6,891 bases of DNA. Origin: Desulfocapsa sp. GTDB taxonomy: Bacteria > Desulfobacterota > Desulfobulbia > Desulfobulbales > Desulfocapsaceae. The DNA lies in contig JAOZKX010000081.1 in the NCBI GenBank assembly GCA_029935135.1, positions 1 through 6,891 of the forward strand. Reading direction: 5' to 3'. The first letter of the stretch is position 1. Each line of letters begins with the position of its first letter. The notes below the pieces were generated by a model, which was not told where the DNA came from, did not search any database, and worked only from the letters and a program-made list of their open reading frames with translations. Made by a program: the position numbers and the translations under genes. Positions 1 through 6,891 of the stretch are shown here, piece by piece.

Positions 1-212
1 TTATTGAGCTAACAGAGTTTCAATGGGAGGTTATTAATGGATTGAAAATCTCAGAGACAATAACTGAAGAAAATTTTGACAATGAATTTTATTTTAAATT
101 TTATCCTGATGTGGGCAACAATACTTCCCAGATCAAACAAGAAAATGGCGGTTGGATACATTGGGTTACATATGGAAAAGACAATAGATATATTGCCATG
201 CCTAAACAATGA
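1..212 (+). CDS. C-terminal fragment of an unrecognised protein (5' end outside window)
   Basis: The third forward frame is open from the left edge to a TGA at 210-212, giving the last 69 residues of a protein whose start lies outside the window. The peptide looks like a folded soluble domain: it mixes charged and aromatic residues, has a Trp-rich stretch (GGWIHWVTYGKDNRYIAMPK) close to the end, and has no membrane segment. I do not recognise a family. The DNA is clearly AT-richer than the genes to its right, and the gene points towards the exported-protein operon, so the two units converge. This composition could mean an acquired gene, or simply a less biased one. The open frame is short, so chance is not fully excluded, but the lack of stops in AT-rich DNA and the protein-like composition favour a real gene. 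Confidence 0.55.
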   Translation, partial: IELTEFQWEVINGLKISETITEENFDNEFYFKFYPDVGNNTSQIKQENGGWIHWVTYGKDNRYIAMPKQ

Positions 213-350
213 ACGATGGAGGAATCTCTGATTTCAAAAGAAATCAAATGAGACTAATTTAATGTTACAACAATCCTCCACTCTGAGAGTTGAAAAATTC
301 CATCATATTGCCCCAAGCATCCTGGCCAACAGGTTGCCAGCGGCCGCCAC
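213..350. other. convergent intergenic spacer with two weak hairpins
   Basis: This 138-bp spacer separates the 3' ends of two converging genes. Two weak inverted repeats are visible. TGATTTC-aaaa-GAAATCA at 229-246 lies 16 bases after the plus-strand stop. An imperfect CTGGC/GCCAG stem at 322-340 lies just after the minus-strand stop. Neither is directly followed by a T-run in its own transcript, so I do not call them intrinsic terminators. No gene is seen here. Confidence 0.4.
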
Positions 351-1964
351 TCACTGCAGAAGTAGATATGTCATGGGAGCAACACTGACAATCCGTTCAA
401 ATTCGCCACCCCTGTTGCGCCCGCTTTGCCATTGAATTCTGGCCCCGGCGGAACCGGGCAGATCATAGGCAATAAAACCTGAATTGATAGTGTTGATGAC
501 CAGTTCATAATCGGCATCCGCATCAATATTTGCTATAGTCGGTGCAGGCAGGGCCCCGTTTTCATGACGACTGGCAGATTTTGGCAGAGGCAGATTCTGC
601 TCATGGAGCACATTGCCTCTGCAGTCAAGGACATGCAGTTTACCAAGACGCGTGCCCACTGTTGTTTTCTGCACCCAGGAGGTAAAAATAACCTCGCTGC
701 ATCCATCACGGTCCAAATCTGCCACCACAGGTTCCGAGGCAAAGCGATAGAACCCTTCGTAACTCTTATACACAGAGTAGGGCCAGTTATCGTGTTCTGT
801 TTTATCCAACCAGTAGGCGTGCATTTTACCGTCATAGGAAGCAAAGAGTATTTCTTTTTTGCGATCACCATCCAGATCAACAACAACTGGATTTGGCTGA
901 CAGTTTTCAATCTCACCGTAGGACTCACTAAGGGGTGCGCCTGTATCTATTGGTGCTAGCTCCCAGTTCCAGTCACCTTTGTTAAATCGACTGCGATCTG
1001 CATTAAAAATAAAGAGAGAGGTGTATTTTCCAGGTGGGTGACCCACCTGGCAGTTATACATATTTCCGGTCACAACCACCTCTTTTTTACGGTCACCATC
1101 CACATCAACAATGACACTGGCCCCGTGGGCAAAATTCGTTCTATAACTCTCAGAACGGACTCCATTACATTGTCCCCAGCCTCGCAATTCAGTGCTCAGG
1201 CTTTCCCAGGTTCCCACTCCACCCCATTTTTTATCTCCATAGATGGGACTTGCAGGTAACTGCACCCCGTTGGGCTGGTACGCACAAAGCGTTGTCACAT
1301 CTGAGGGAACAACGATCTCCTCCTGACCGTCGTTATTCAGATCCGCCACCCAGGCATTATCATTAAAGACACCATAGGCGGAACCGGAATCATTGCCCAG
1401 TTGCGGCCAGCCGGCTCGCAGAAAACCATTATGCTCAAAGACCCATGTGTTTGTCCTGCTGTAGGTAGCACCGGTTACAACAATTTCAGCCGTTCCATCC
1501 CGATCGACATCACTCACCACCAGACCACGCAATTCATTACTGGTTGGACGCTGCGGCCAACCCGGCTTGAAATAGCCCTGATTATTATAGACAGAGACAT
1601 AGCCACCACTATGGGCAGTAATAATATCCAGACTCTTATCCCCATCAACATCTGTTATCCAGATTCCAGGCCAGGTGCGATGACTATATCCAGCCGGACT
1701 GCTGCGATCTTTTCCCGAATCGACCCGCCACAGCAACGCACCGGTTTCCCCTTGCAAGGCAACAATGGAATAGGCGGAGGCAACAATTTCCATGGTACCG
1801 TCCCCATCAAGGTCAGCAACTGCCGGAGAAGAGTACCAGCCAGTTTCACACCAGGATGAATAACAGCCCCCATATTGCCACTTTAGAACAGGGGCGTTAA
1901 CAACAGCTTCTGCAGGTAGAGAGCAGCAGAGAACAAAGCCAAGCGTCAACAGTCCCTTTTTCAT
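351..1964 (-). CDS. exported FG-GAP/VCBS-repeat beta-propeller protein with Leu-rich C-terminal tail
   Basis: This 537-residue protein has a signal peptide (MKKGLLTLGFVLCCSLPAEA, cleavage predicted after residue 20). Eight calcium-binding-type loops of the pattern D-x-[DN]-x-D-(x)3-[ED]-[IVL]-[IVL] follow at about residues 50-61, 104-115, 151-162, 207-218, 286-297, 362-373, 415-426 and 478-489. Examples are ADLDGDGTMEIV and VDLDGDRKKEIL. Spaced like this, they are the hallmark of FG-GAP/VCBS repeats that fold as an integrin-alpha-like propeller. Two blades carry a matching [PA]GWPQ segment (134-138 and 184-188). Near the end, WQSGRNRGGEFER resembles the segment that often closes such propellers, and the chain finishes in APMTYLLLQ. 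The protein is probably extracellular or on the outer surface, binding calcium and a partner or glycan; the ligand is unknown. It is last in the three-gene operon, and its ATG overlaps the TGA of the beta-helix gene (ATGA). A good AGGAG lies seven bases upstream of the ATG. Confidence 0.92.
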   Translation of the reverse strand: MKKGLLTLGFVLCCSLPAEAVVNAPVLKWQYGGCYSSWCETGWYSSPAVADLDGDGTMEIVASAYSIVALQGETGALLWRVDSGKDRSSPAGYSHRTWPGIWITDVDGDKSLDIITAHSGGYVSVYNNQGYFKPGWPQRPTSNELRGLVVSDVDRDGTAEIVVTGATYSRTNTWVFEHNGFLRAGWPQLGNDSGSAYGVFNDNAWVADLNNDGQEEIVVPSDVTTLCAYQPNGVQLPASPIYGDKKWGGVGTWESLSTELRGWGQCNGVRSESYRTNFAHGASVIVDVDGDRKKEVVVTGNMYNCQVGHPPGKYTSLFIFNADRSRFNKGDWNWELAPIDTGAPLSESYGEIENCQPNPVVVDLDGDRKKEILFASYDGKMHAYWLDKTEHDNWPYSVYKSYEGFYRFASEPVVADLDRDGCSEVIFTSWVQKTTVGTRLGKLHVLDCRGNVLHEQNLPLPKSASRHENGALPAPTIANIDADADYELVINTINSGFIAYDLPGSAGARIQWQSGRNRGGEFERIVSVAPMTYLLLQ

Positions 1965-3223
1965 GGCTTCTCTCCTGTCAGGAGAAGGAGCCAGCTGAGT
2001 TTTGCCCCACTATTTTGCCCGGGAGGCACCTTCACAGGTACAATAAGAGAATATTCATCGGCACCAATATCCAGCCCTGCTCCCTGCGGCCTGCTCTGCT
2101 GGTCGAAATCATCCACCAATCCGGCTACTGTTCCTGCAGCACCAGTGACACCGATTATTTCACTGCGCAGATGCAGGTCGCCATTGAGTGTATCTGTAAA
2201 CCAGGACGAGACGGCGCTGCTTACATTATTTGCCAGAAGAGCAGTCCCTCCTTCCCGGGAAGTAATGGCCCGGTTGGTCAGGTTATTGACAATGGTCAGA
2301 TTTCGACTGTCTGCAAAACGATATTCTATGGCATTGGGATACGGGTGTTCATGATAAATCGTATTGTTATAGACCTGGGCACCATCAGCAGATTCCAGAC
2401 CAATACCCACATCACTCTGTCCATGATTCGGTCCATGAGTAATCATGTTATTACGGACAATCCCTCCCCAGTGCGCGCTGCTGCCAAGCCCGAATCCTAT
2501 CCCCCGATCACAATCAACGATCTGATTCCGCTGTACCACTGTATTGCTGGAATCGGACCAGAAATGCACTCCATGCTCAGAAAGACCGTTACTACACCAG
2601 AAGCCACGAATTTCATTGTCCTCAACGACCCAATTGGCTGCCTGATGCGCATCAACACCGCCGGTATAACAGGAACCGTTACGGTCCCAGACAAAGGCAC
2701 GACCAGCAGCGGTCAATTCAATCAGACACCAGGCTACTCGTCCGTTATTGACAAAATGAGTCCTGTTCGCATTGGGATTAATCTTTATGGCCTGCTGACC
2801 GGGATCAATAATATGCACATTGGAGATAAGGGTATTTTCAACATTGCCACTGCTGCTGGCCATCACATGGATGGGATGATCATAGGCCCGTTTCAGGGTC
2901 ATATTTTCTATGGTCACATTGGAGGCCACAATCTGGAAGATCTCTGTGGTCTGATAATTCCCATCCAGGATCACATTTCCCCTGTTACCGCTCTGTGAAC
3001 GAACCGTAACATTATCAACCACGATGCGGAGATACTCCCCATTTAAAAAATAGGTCCCATCCGCTATAAGAATGGTACGATCTCCTCCGCTCTGGGTATT
3101 GTTTACTGCACTGACAAGCCCTGCCACACTACTGACTACGACATCTGCATGTGCTGGAGAAACAGAAAGTGGAGTCAGCAACAGCAGAAGCAAAGAGGAG
3201 CGAGACAACAATGAACAACACAT
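1961..3223 (-). CDS. exported right-handed parallel beta-helix protein (polysaccharide-lyase-like)
   Basis: With the start at 3223 this is a 420-residue protein. An upstream in-frame ATG at 3355 would add 44 residues overlapping the previous gene and bury the signal peptide. The chosen start gives MCCSLLSRSSLLLLLLTPLS...SPAHA with predicted cleavage after residue 26. From about residue 50 to 335 there are successive beta-helix rungs of N-V-T-I/N-x-I type, such as NVTVRSQ (71-77), SNVTIENMTL (101-110), NWVVEDNEI (197-205), NTVVQRNQIV (227-236), GIVRNNMI (254-261), AQVYNNTIY (282-290) and NLTIVNNL (308-315). ILIADGTYFLNGEYL near the N-terminus is typical of lyase-like helices. The stretch RPQGAGLDIGADEY (378-391) is the conserved C-terminal block seen in many exported beta-helix proteins. 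The fold fits carbohydrate lyases or surface adhesins; I cannot assign catalytic residues. The tail SWLLLLTGEKP follows a Pro/Gly-rich linker. The start is one base after the previous stop, with no clear Shine-Dalgarno, so translation probably depends on reinitiation. Confidence 0.87.
   Translation of the reverse strand: MCCSLLSRSSLLLLLLTPLSVSPAHADVVVSSVAGLVSAVNNTQSGGDRTILIADGTYFLNGEYLRIVVDNVTVRSQSGNRGNVILDGNYQTTEIFQIVASNVTIENMTLKRAYDHPIHVMASSSGNVENTLISNVHIIDPGQQAIKINPNANRTHFVNNGRVAWCLIELTAAGRAFVWDRNGSCYTGGVDAHQAANWVVEDNEIRGFWCSNGLSEHGVHFWSDSSNTVVQRNQIVDCDRGIGFGLGSSAHWGGIVRNNMITHGPNHGQSDVGIGLESADGAQVYNNTIYHEHPYPNAIEYRFADSRNLTIVNNLTNRAITSREGGTALLANNVSSAVSSWFTDTLNGDLHLRSEIIGVTGAAGTVAGLVDDFDQQSRPQGAGLDIGADEYSLIVPVKVPPGQNSGAKLSWLLLLTGEKP
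1972..1976 (-). promoter_or_regulatory. ribosome binding site of the propeller gene, inside the preceding gene
   Basis: AGGAG on the minus strand, seven bases before the ATG at 1964. It is encoded within the last codons of the beta-helix gene (the residues TGEK of its C-terminus). Together with the ATGA overlap it fixes the start of the propeller gene and indicates translational coupling. Confidence 0.75.
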
Positions 3224-3224
3224 T

Positions 3225-4283
3225 TTAATGCGCCAACAGGAGTAAACTATTGGGAGGAGCAACCACGGCAGAATCTCCCGGTACACCCGGCTCTGGATCA
3301 GCTGGATCTTCCGGATCCTCAGAACCATCAGGCACCCAGCCAGCCAACCGGGCAAAAAGATACCAGGCTGCCCTGCCTTTCAAAACACAGTTAAGCCTGG
3401 CATCATTATCCGGCCCATCAGAATGAGCACAGCTTCCGGCACCGCCGTACTGATCATCATCACCTTTAGTCAGTTTATATAATTCACTATCGGAATGGCG
3501 CACCAGATACTCTGAGGCCCAATTCGAATCCACCGAACCGCTATTGTTGGAATCATAATCAAGATCATCCTGCAGCAACTTATTGAGAAAATAATTTTCG
3601 TCAGGATCGTAGTTCTCAAGATCGGCAAAATCAAAAAGAATACCTTCATGACTCTCAGAATAGCTTTTTATCAACTTGTTCCGGGAATCAGACGAATCGT
3701 CTTCGCCTCCCCCATTTGCATGAGCAGTGATATATACAAACTGTACAGGGTGAGCTGCAGCTCTCGCATCGGTTCCTCCAGCAGAAAATTGATCGATAAG
3801 CCACTGCATACTGCTCAGATAGAGGGGAGTATCATGTCCGGAGATATTACACCAGGACCAAAGGATAACATTAATATGATGATTATCGGGATTGATAAGA
3901 AAATTATAGGTGTCTTCTGCCCACAGGGTAACTGTAACTCCCCCATGATCAACAGGAATATCGCCCTGACTGAGATCCGCTATTCCTGGAATTCCCCTAT
4001 CATCAAGACTCAAAGAAGAACTGGTTCCTGATGAGGTATCTTCCCATGCGTATTTACTGCCAAATTCCGGATAATTTTCCAGGGCATTCAGGCCGGTAAT
4101 CAACTGGCTACCGTGTGATGTGTGATTGTAGGCAATATGCAGATCCTCCTTTGCTTTAACAATCCACTCGTCAGGTATCTGACTGAGATCAGACTCCTTA
4201 TGGCCAACCGTAAAACCGGCAGCAAAACTAATTGATCCCTGGGCCAGAATACAGATAATTACTAAAAAGATTCTTCCTAGCAT
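3225..4283 (-). CDS. exported protein of unrecognised family with SGNH-hydrolase-like features
   Basis: A 352-residue protein and the first gene of the exported operon, with a strong GGAGG-type ribosome site. Signal peptide: MLGRIFLVIICILAQGSISFA (residues 1-21). The mature part carries striking blocks: YNHTSHGSQ (52-60), VILWSWCNISGHD (139-151), FVYITAHANGGGED (182-195), GILFDFADLENYDP (214-227), SCAHSD (284-289) and a Trp/aromatic helix near 307-316. An early H-x-S-x-G-S block, a hydrophobic strand ending in W-x-W/Asn, a strand ending in H-x-N-G and a late His block recall the order of motifs in SGNH/GDSL-type hydrolases. This is inference; the family is not one I can name. D242-x-D244-x-N246...D252 loosely resembles a calcium loop. 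Cys145, Cys285 and Cys299 could form a disulfide after export. A Pro/Asp/Glu-rich linker (319-336) leads to the tail APPNSLLLLAH. It may deacylate or bind a glycan, but no activity is demonstrated. Confidence 0.88.
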   Translation of the reverse strand: MLGRIFLVIICILAQGSISFAAGFTVGHKESDLSQIPDEWIVKAKEDLHIAYNHTSHGSQLITGLNALENYPEFGSKYAWEDTSSGTSSSLSLDDRGIPGIADLSQGDIPVDHGGVTVTLWAEDTYNFLINPDNHHINVILWSWCNISGHDTPLYLSSMQWLIDQFSAGGTDARAAAHPVQFVYITAHANGGGEDDSSDSRNKLIKSYSESHEGILFDFADLENYDPDENYFLNKLLQDDLDYDSNNSGSVDSNWASEYLVRHSDSELYKLTKGDDDQYGGAGSCAHSDGPDNDARLNCVLKGRAAWYLFARLAGWVPDGSEDPEDPADPEPGVPGDSAVVAPPNSLLLLAH

Positions 4284-4288
4284 AACTC

Positions 4289-4294
4289 CCTCCT
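4289..4294 (-). promoter_or_regulatory. strong Shine-Dalgarno of the exported operon
   Basis: AGGAGG on the minus strand, five bases before the ATG at 4283. It is the only full-strength ribosome site at the head of the three-gene cluster and supports this start codon, which is followed directly by a signal peptide. Confidence 0.8.
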
Positions 4295-4572
4295 CAAATA
4301 TGAAACTGTGTAATTGGCAAAAATGATATATCGAACAAACATGCTATTCACTGGATCTGTTCTCAGTGGAGACACACGGACACCGATAATGAACGGTAAG
4401 CCAGTATAAGTAACTTCACTAACTATTGAAGCCGATATTCAGAAAAATTTGAAGAACTCTTTGGGGAAATATACATTTAGTTTCCATCATCTTCTCAACA
4501 TATGCGTTGAATACTGCTGTATCAAATGGAAATAAAAGGGCAATTTAAAAAAGGGGAAAATATGTACTGGGG

Positions 4573-4745
4573 GCAGTACTGCCCGGTTCAAAACTCGAAG
4601 TCTACACTATCTGCAATAGGATTTTGGGTTGTTTTCTGGAGCGTCATCTGCAAATTTCTGCAAGAAAAATGCAGTCAAAAGCGGAAGAAATCAACCCACA
4701 AATCCGTTTTCAATGTGTTGCAATTTTCTAACCGGACAATACTGG
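4573..4745. repeat. imperfect fold-back (MITE-like) element of about 172 bp
   Basis: The two ends are inverted copies: CAGTACTGCCCGGTT at 4574-4588 and, on the minus strand, CAGTATTGTCCGGTT at 4744-4730 (13 of 15 bases). The match resumes inside: 4619-4637 pairs with 4686-4705 with one mismatch and one one-base gap. A weaker match continues to the centre, through a CTGCA/TGCAG pair near 4648-4652 and 4670-4674. The whole segment can therefore fold into one long hairpin. CTGGGG occurs just outside both ends (4567-4572 and 4746-4751) and may be a target-site duplication, although the G-run makes this uncertain. The left end also holds the perfect 14-bp palindrome GGGCAGTACTGCCC (4571-4584). There is no transposase gene, so it would be a non-autonomous element or the remnant of one. 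It has not been matched to a known family. Confidence 0.5.
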
Positions 4746-4773
4746 CTGGGGGGGGGAATGTTTGGACATATTA

Positions 4774-4802
4774 CATGTGCAGGACTCCACCTCCTGCACA
4801 TG
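4774..4802. repeat. perfect 11-bp inverted repeat (hairpin), possible trpS terminator
   Basis: CATGTGCAGGA (4774-4784) and TCCTGCACATG (4792-4802) are exact inverted copies around a seven-base loop. The hairpin is 88 bases downstream of the trpS stop and could end or protect the trpS transcript. No T-run follows the stem on either strand, so it is not a canonical intrinsic terminator. It may instead belong to the neighbouring element-like sequence. Confidence 0.6.
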
Positions 4803-4889
4803 ATCACTGAGAGCAATGAACAATCATCATAATCGTCTGCAGGGGCGGAACTCTTACACACAGCTGTATTTCAATGCTTAGGTAACGGG

Positions 4890-5855
4890 TTAATATTTCA
4901 AACCCACCCGATCACGTACCAGATCGAGGGTAACAACCGCTTTTTCTCGTGCCCGATCGGCACCTTTTCGTAAAATGGCTCGAAGCGTTTCCGGGTCAGC
5001 AAGATATTCCGCTTTTTTCCGTCTTGCCTCTGCATAATAATCACTGATCATATCGAGGAGTTCAAGTTTGAGATATCCATACGCCGCCCCACCATTTATA
5101 TACAGACCCCTGACCTCTTCTATTCGGGCAGGAGCTGCAAAGAGCTGAAACATTTGAAAGAGGTTGCACTTATCAGGATCTTTGGGATCTTCCACTGGTG
5201 TTGCATCTGTTGCAATGGACATGACTTTTTTCTTCAGTGCTTTACCTTCCAGAAAAATAGGGATGGTATTGCCGTAGGATTTGGACATCTTCTGACCATC
5301 AAGCCCGGGAACAGTGGCTGTCTGTTTGCTGATCGCCGGTTCCGGCACTACAAAGGTCTCACCAAAGGCGGCGTTAAACTTTTGAGAGATATCCCGCGCC
5401 ACTTCCAGATGCTGCTTCTGATCCTTACCAACAGGTACCTGATCTGCCTGATAGAGGAGGATGTCTGCTGCCATAAGCACTGGATAGGAGAAAAGGCCGT
5501 GACTGGCATCAATCCCCTTGGCCACTTTATCCTTATAGGAATGGCACCGTTCCATCAGTCCCATGGGGGTCAGGGTGGAAAGGATCCAGGCCAGTTCACA
5601 AACCTCTGGCACATCAGATTGTACCCAGAAAGTACACTTTTCAGGATCAAGCCCCAGGGCGAGGAAATCTGCTGCAGCCTCAAGGGTTCCGGTGCAAAGT
5701 TTTTCTCTATCATGCACGGAAGTGAGGGCATGGAGATCAACGATAAAAACATATAAATCGGAATTATCCATATGGGAGATCATGGTCTTCATCATGCCAA
5801 AATAATTGCCGATATGGAGTTTGCCGGATGGTTGGATACCTGATAGAATTTTCAT
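4890..5855 (-). CDS. trpS: tryptophan--tRNA ligase
   Basis: This cytoplasmic class I aminoacyl-tRNA synthetase activates tryptophan with ATP and charges tRNA-Trp. At 321 residues it has the usual bacterial length (about 320-340) and is complete. The N-terminus MKILSGIQPSGKLHIGNYFG contains the GIQPSG block (6-11) and the ATP-binding HIGH-type motif as HIGN (14-17). YPVLMAADILLYQADQVPVG (124-143), followed by KDQKQHLE (144-151), is the strongly conserved centre of the Rossmann domain. KMSKS is intact at 189-193, and the C-terminal helical anticodon-binding region follows. The start is fixed because GIQPSG and HIGN lie immediately after the first Met. No Shine-Dalgarno is visible before the ATG; the leader instead carries heptamer repeats. 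It sits between the dnaK terminator and a gene-free region, so it is probably transcribed alone from a promoter in the 72 bases after that terminator. Confidence 0.98.
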   Translation of the reverse strand: MKILSGIQPSGKLHIGNYFGMMKTMISHMDNSDLYVFIVDLHALTSVHDREKLCTGTLEAAADFLALGLDPEKCTFWVQSDVPEVCELAWILSTLTPMGLMERCHSYKDKVAKGIDASHGLFSYPVLMAADILLYQADQVPVGKDQKQHLEVARDISQKFNAAFGETFVVPEPAISKQTATVPGLDGQKMSKSYGNTIPIFLEGKALKKKVMSIATDATPVEDPKDPDKCNLFQMFQLFAAPARIEEVRGLYINGGAAYGYLKLELLDMISDYYAEARRKKAEYLADPETLRAILRKGADRAREKAVVTLDLVRDRVGLKY

Positions 5856-5867
5856 TGTAAAAGTGAA

Positions 5868-5903
5868 GTTTTGGGTTTTGGGTTTTAGGTTTTAGGTTTT
5901 TGG
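5868..5903. repeat. tandem heptamer repeat in the trpS leader
   Basis: Five adjoining units on the plus strand: GTTTTGG, GTTTTGG, GTTTTAG, GTTTTAG and a final eight-base GTTTTTGG. Read in the sense of trpS they are CCTAAAA- and CCCAAAA-type repeats ending 12 bases before the start codon. They resemble the short heptanucleotide repeats scattered between genes in some bacterial genomes. Copy number could vary by slippage, changing the leader length. Confidence 0.85.
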
Positions 5904-5927
5904 CGGATACTACACCAGGTCAGAACG

Positions 5928-5967
5928 AAAAAAAAGGGAGAATCTGATTGCTATCAGATTCTCCCTT
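5928..5967 (-). terminator. rho-independent terminator of the dnaK transcript
   Basis: A perfect 15-bp stem, AAGGGAGAATCTGAT (5934-5948) against its complement at 5953-5967, with a four-base loop. In the dnaK direction the stem runs directly into a tract of eight T (5935-5928). It starts 38 bases after the dnaK stop. It separates dnaK from trpS, making dnaK the last gene of its transcript. Confidence 0.95.
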
Positions 5968-6005
5968 GAGATTTCATAATCAGGCTGCTGCCCGTTTATG
6001 CAGAA

Positions 6006-6891
<886 letters not shown>

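Larger units (their letters stand above)
4284..4889. other. 606-bp gene-free region holding mobile-element-like and hairpin sequences
   Basis: No convincing gene lies between trpS and the exported operon. The right half (about 4560-4805) is rich in structure: a fold-back element, a run of nine G (4748-4756) and a perfect hairpin, each listed separately. The left half must hold the promoter of the exported operon. The best match I see on the minus strand is TTGAGA (4498-4493) with TATATT (4473-4468), but the 19-base spacing is long and the call is weak. A plus-strand open frame of up to 94 codons (4526-4810) runs straight through the fold-back element and is probably accidental. Confidence 0.6.

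Noticed and set aside
322..340. An imperfect CTGGC/GCCAG hairpin just after the propeller gene as a terminator.
   Set aside because: The stem is short and bulged, and the only T-run in that direction is about 25 bases further on.
2015..2998. A 327-codon open frame on the plus strand opposite the beta-helix gene.
   Set aside because: It is a long antisense shadow. The minus-strand frame has a signal peptide, regular beta-helix rungs and a conserved C-terminal block, whereas the antisense product has low-complexity, unstructured composition and no ribosome site.
3224..3355. The 44-residue N-terminal extension of the beta-helix protein from the ATG at 3355.
   Set aside because: It would overlap the preceding gene by 131 bases and place the clear signal peptide internally. 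The ATG at 3223 gives a normal exported protein.
4585..4600. GGTTCAAAACTC resembling a tRNA T-arm.
   Set aside because: No matching acceptor stem, anticodon arm or CCA lies at the right distances; the sequence is explained as the end of the fold-back element.
4526..4810. A 94-codon plus-strand frame (or 82 codons from the ATG at 4562, preceded by AAGGGG) with a hydrophobic stretch.
   Set aside because: It runs through the fold-back element, the G9 run and the hairpin, and its product shows no coherent domain. The structure of the DNA explains the region better than coding does.
4871..4889. A canonical terminator directly after trpS.
   Set aside because: No GC-rich stem followed by a T-run is present near the stop codon; the nearest strong hairpin is at 4774-4802 and lacks a T-tract.

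Overview
The window looks like chromosomal DNA of a Gram-negative bacterium, most likely a Desulfobacterota (deltaproteobacterial, Desulfobulbales-like) species. This is inferred from the style of the DnaK C-terminus, the Sec-dependent exported proteins and the moderate GC content; no rRNA or other strict taxonomic marker is present. All confident genes lie on the minus strand. The only plus-strand coding sequence is a truncated AT-rich gene at the left edge.

Layout in the direction of transcription, right to left. First is the C-terminal part of dnaK (6006-6891, running off the right edge), closed by a textbook rho-independent terminator (5928-5967). Next is trpS, complete (4890-5855), with an unusual leader made of tandem GGTTTTR-type heptamers and no visible Shine-Dalgarno sequence. 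A 606-bp gene-free stretch follows (4284-4889). It contains a roughly 170-bp imperfect fold-back element that resembles a MITE, a run of nine G, and a separate perfect 11-bp hairpin.

Then comes a tight three-gene cluster of exported proteins: an unrecognised protein with SGNH-hydrolase-like features (3225-4283), a right-handed beta-helix protein (1961-3223) and an FG-GAP/VCBS propeller protein (351-1964). The gap between the first two is one base and the last two overlap by ATGA, so they are almost certainly one translationally coupled operon. Each has an N-terminal signal peptide, and each ends in the same kind of tail: a short leucine run at or within five residues of the C-terminus, encoded by mixed leucine codons.

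The housekeeping part (dnaK, trpS) is ordinary. The exported trio is the part worth attention. A putative hydrolase, a polysaccharide-lyase-like beta-helix and a calcium-binding propeller together suggest a surface or extracellular system acting on or displaying glycans, with a possible new C-terminal sorting signal. The function is inferred; no catalytic activity can be proved from the sequence alone.
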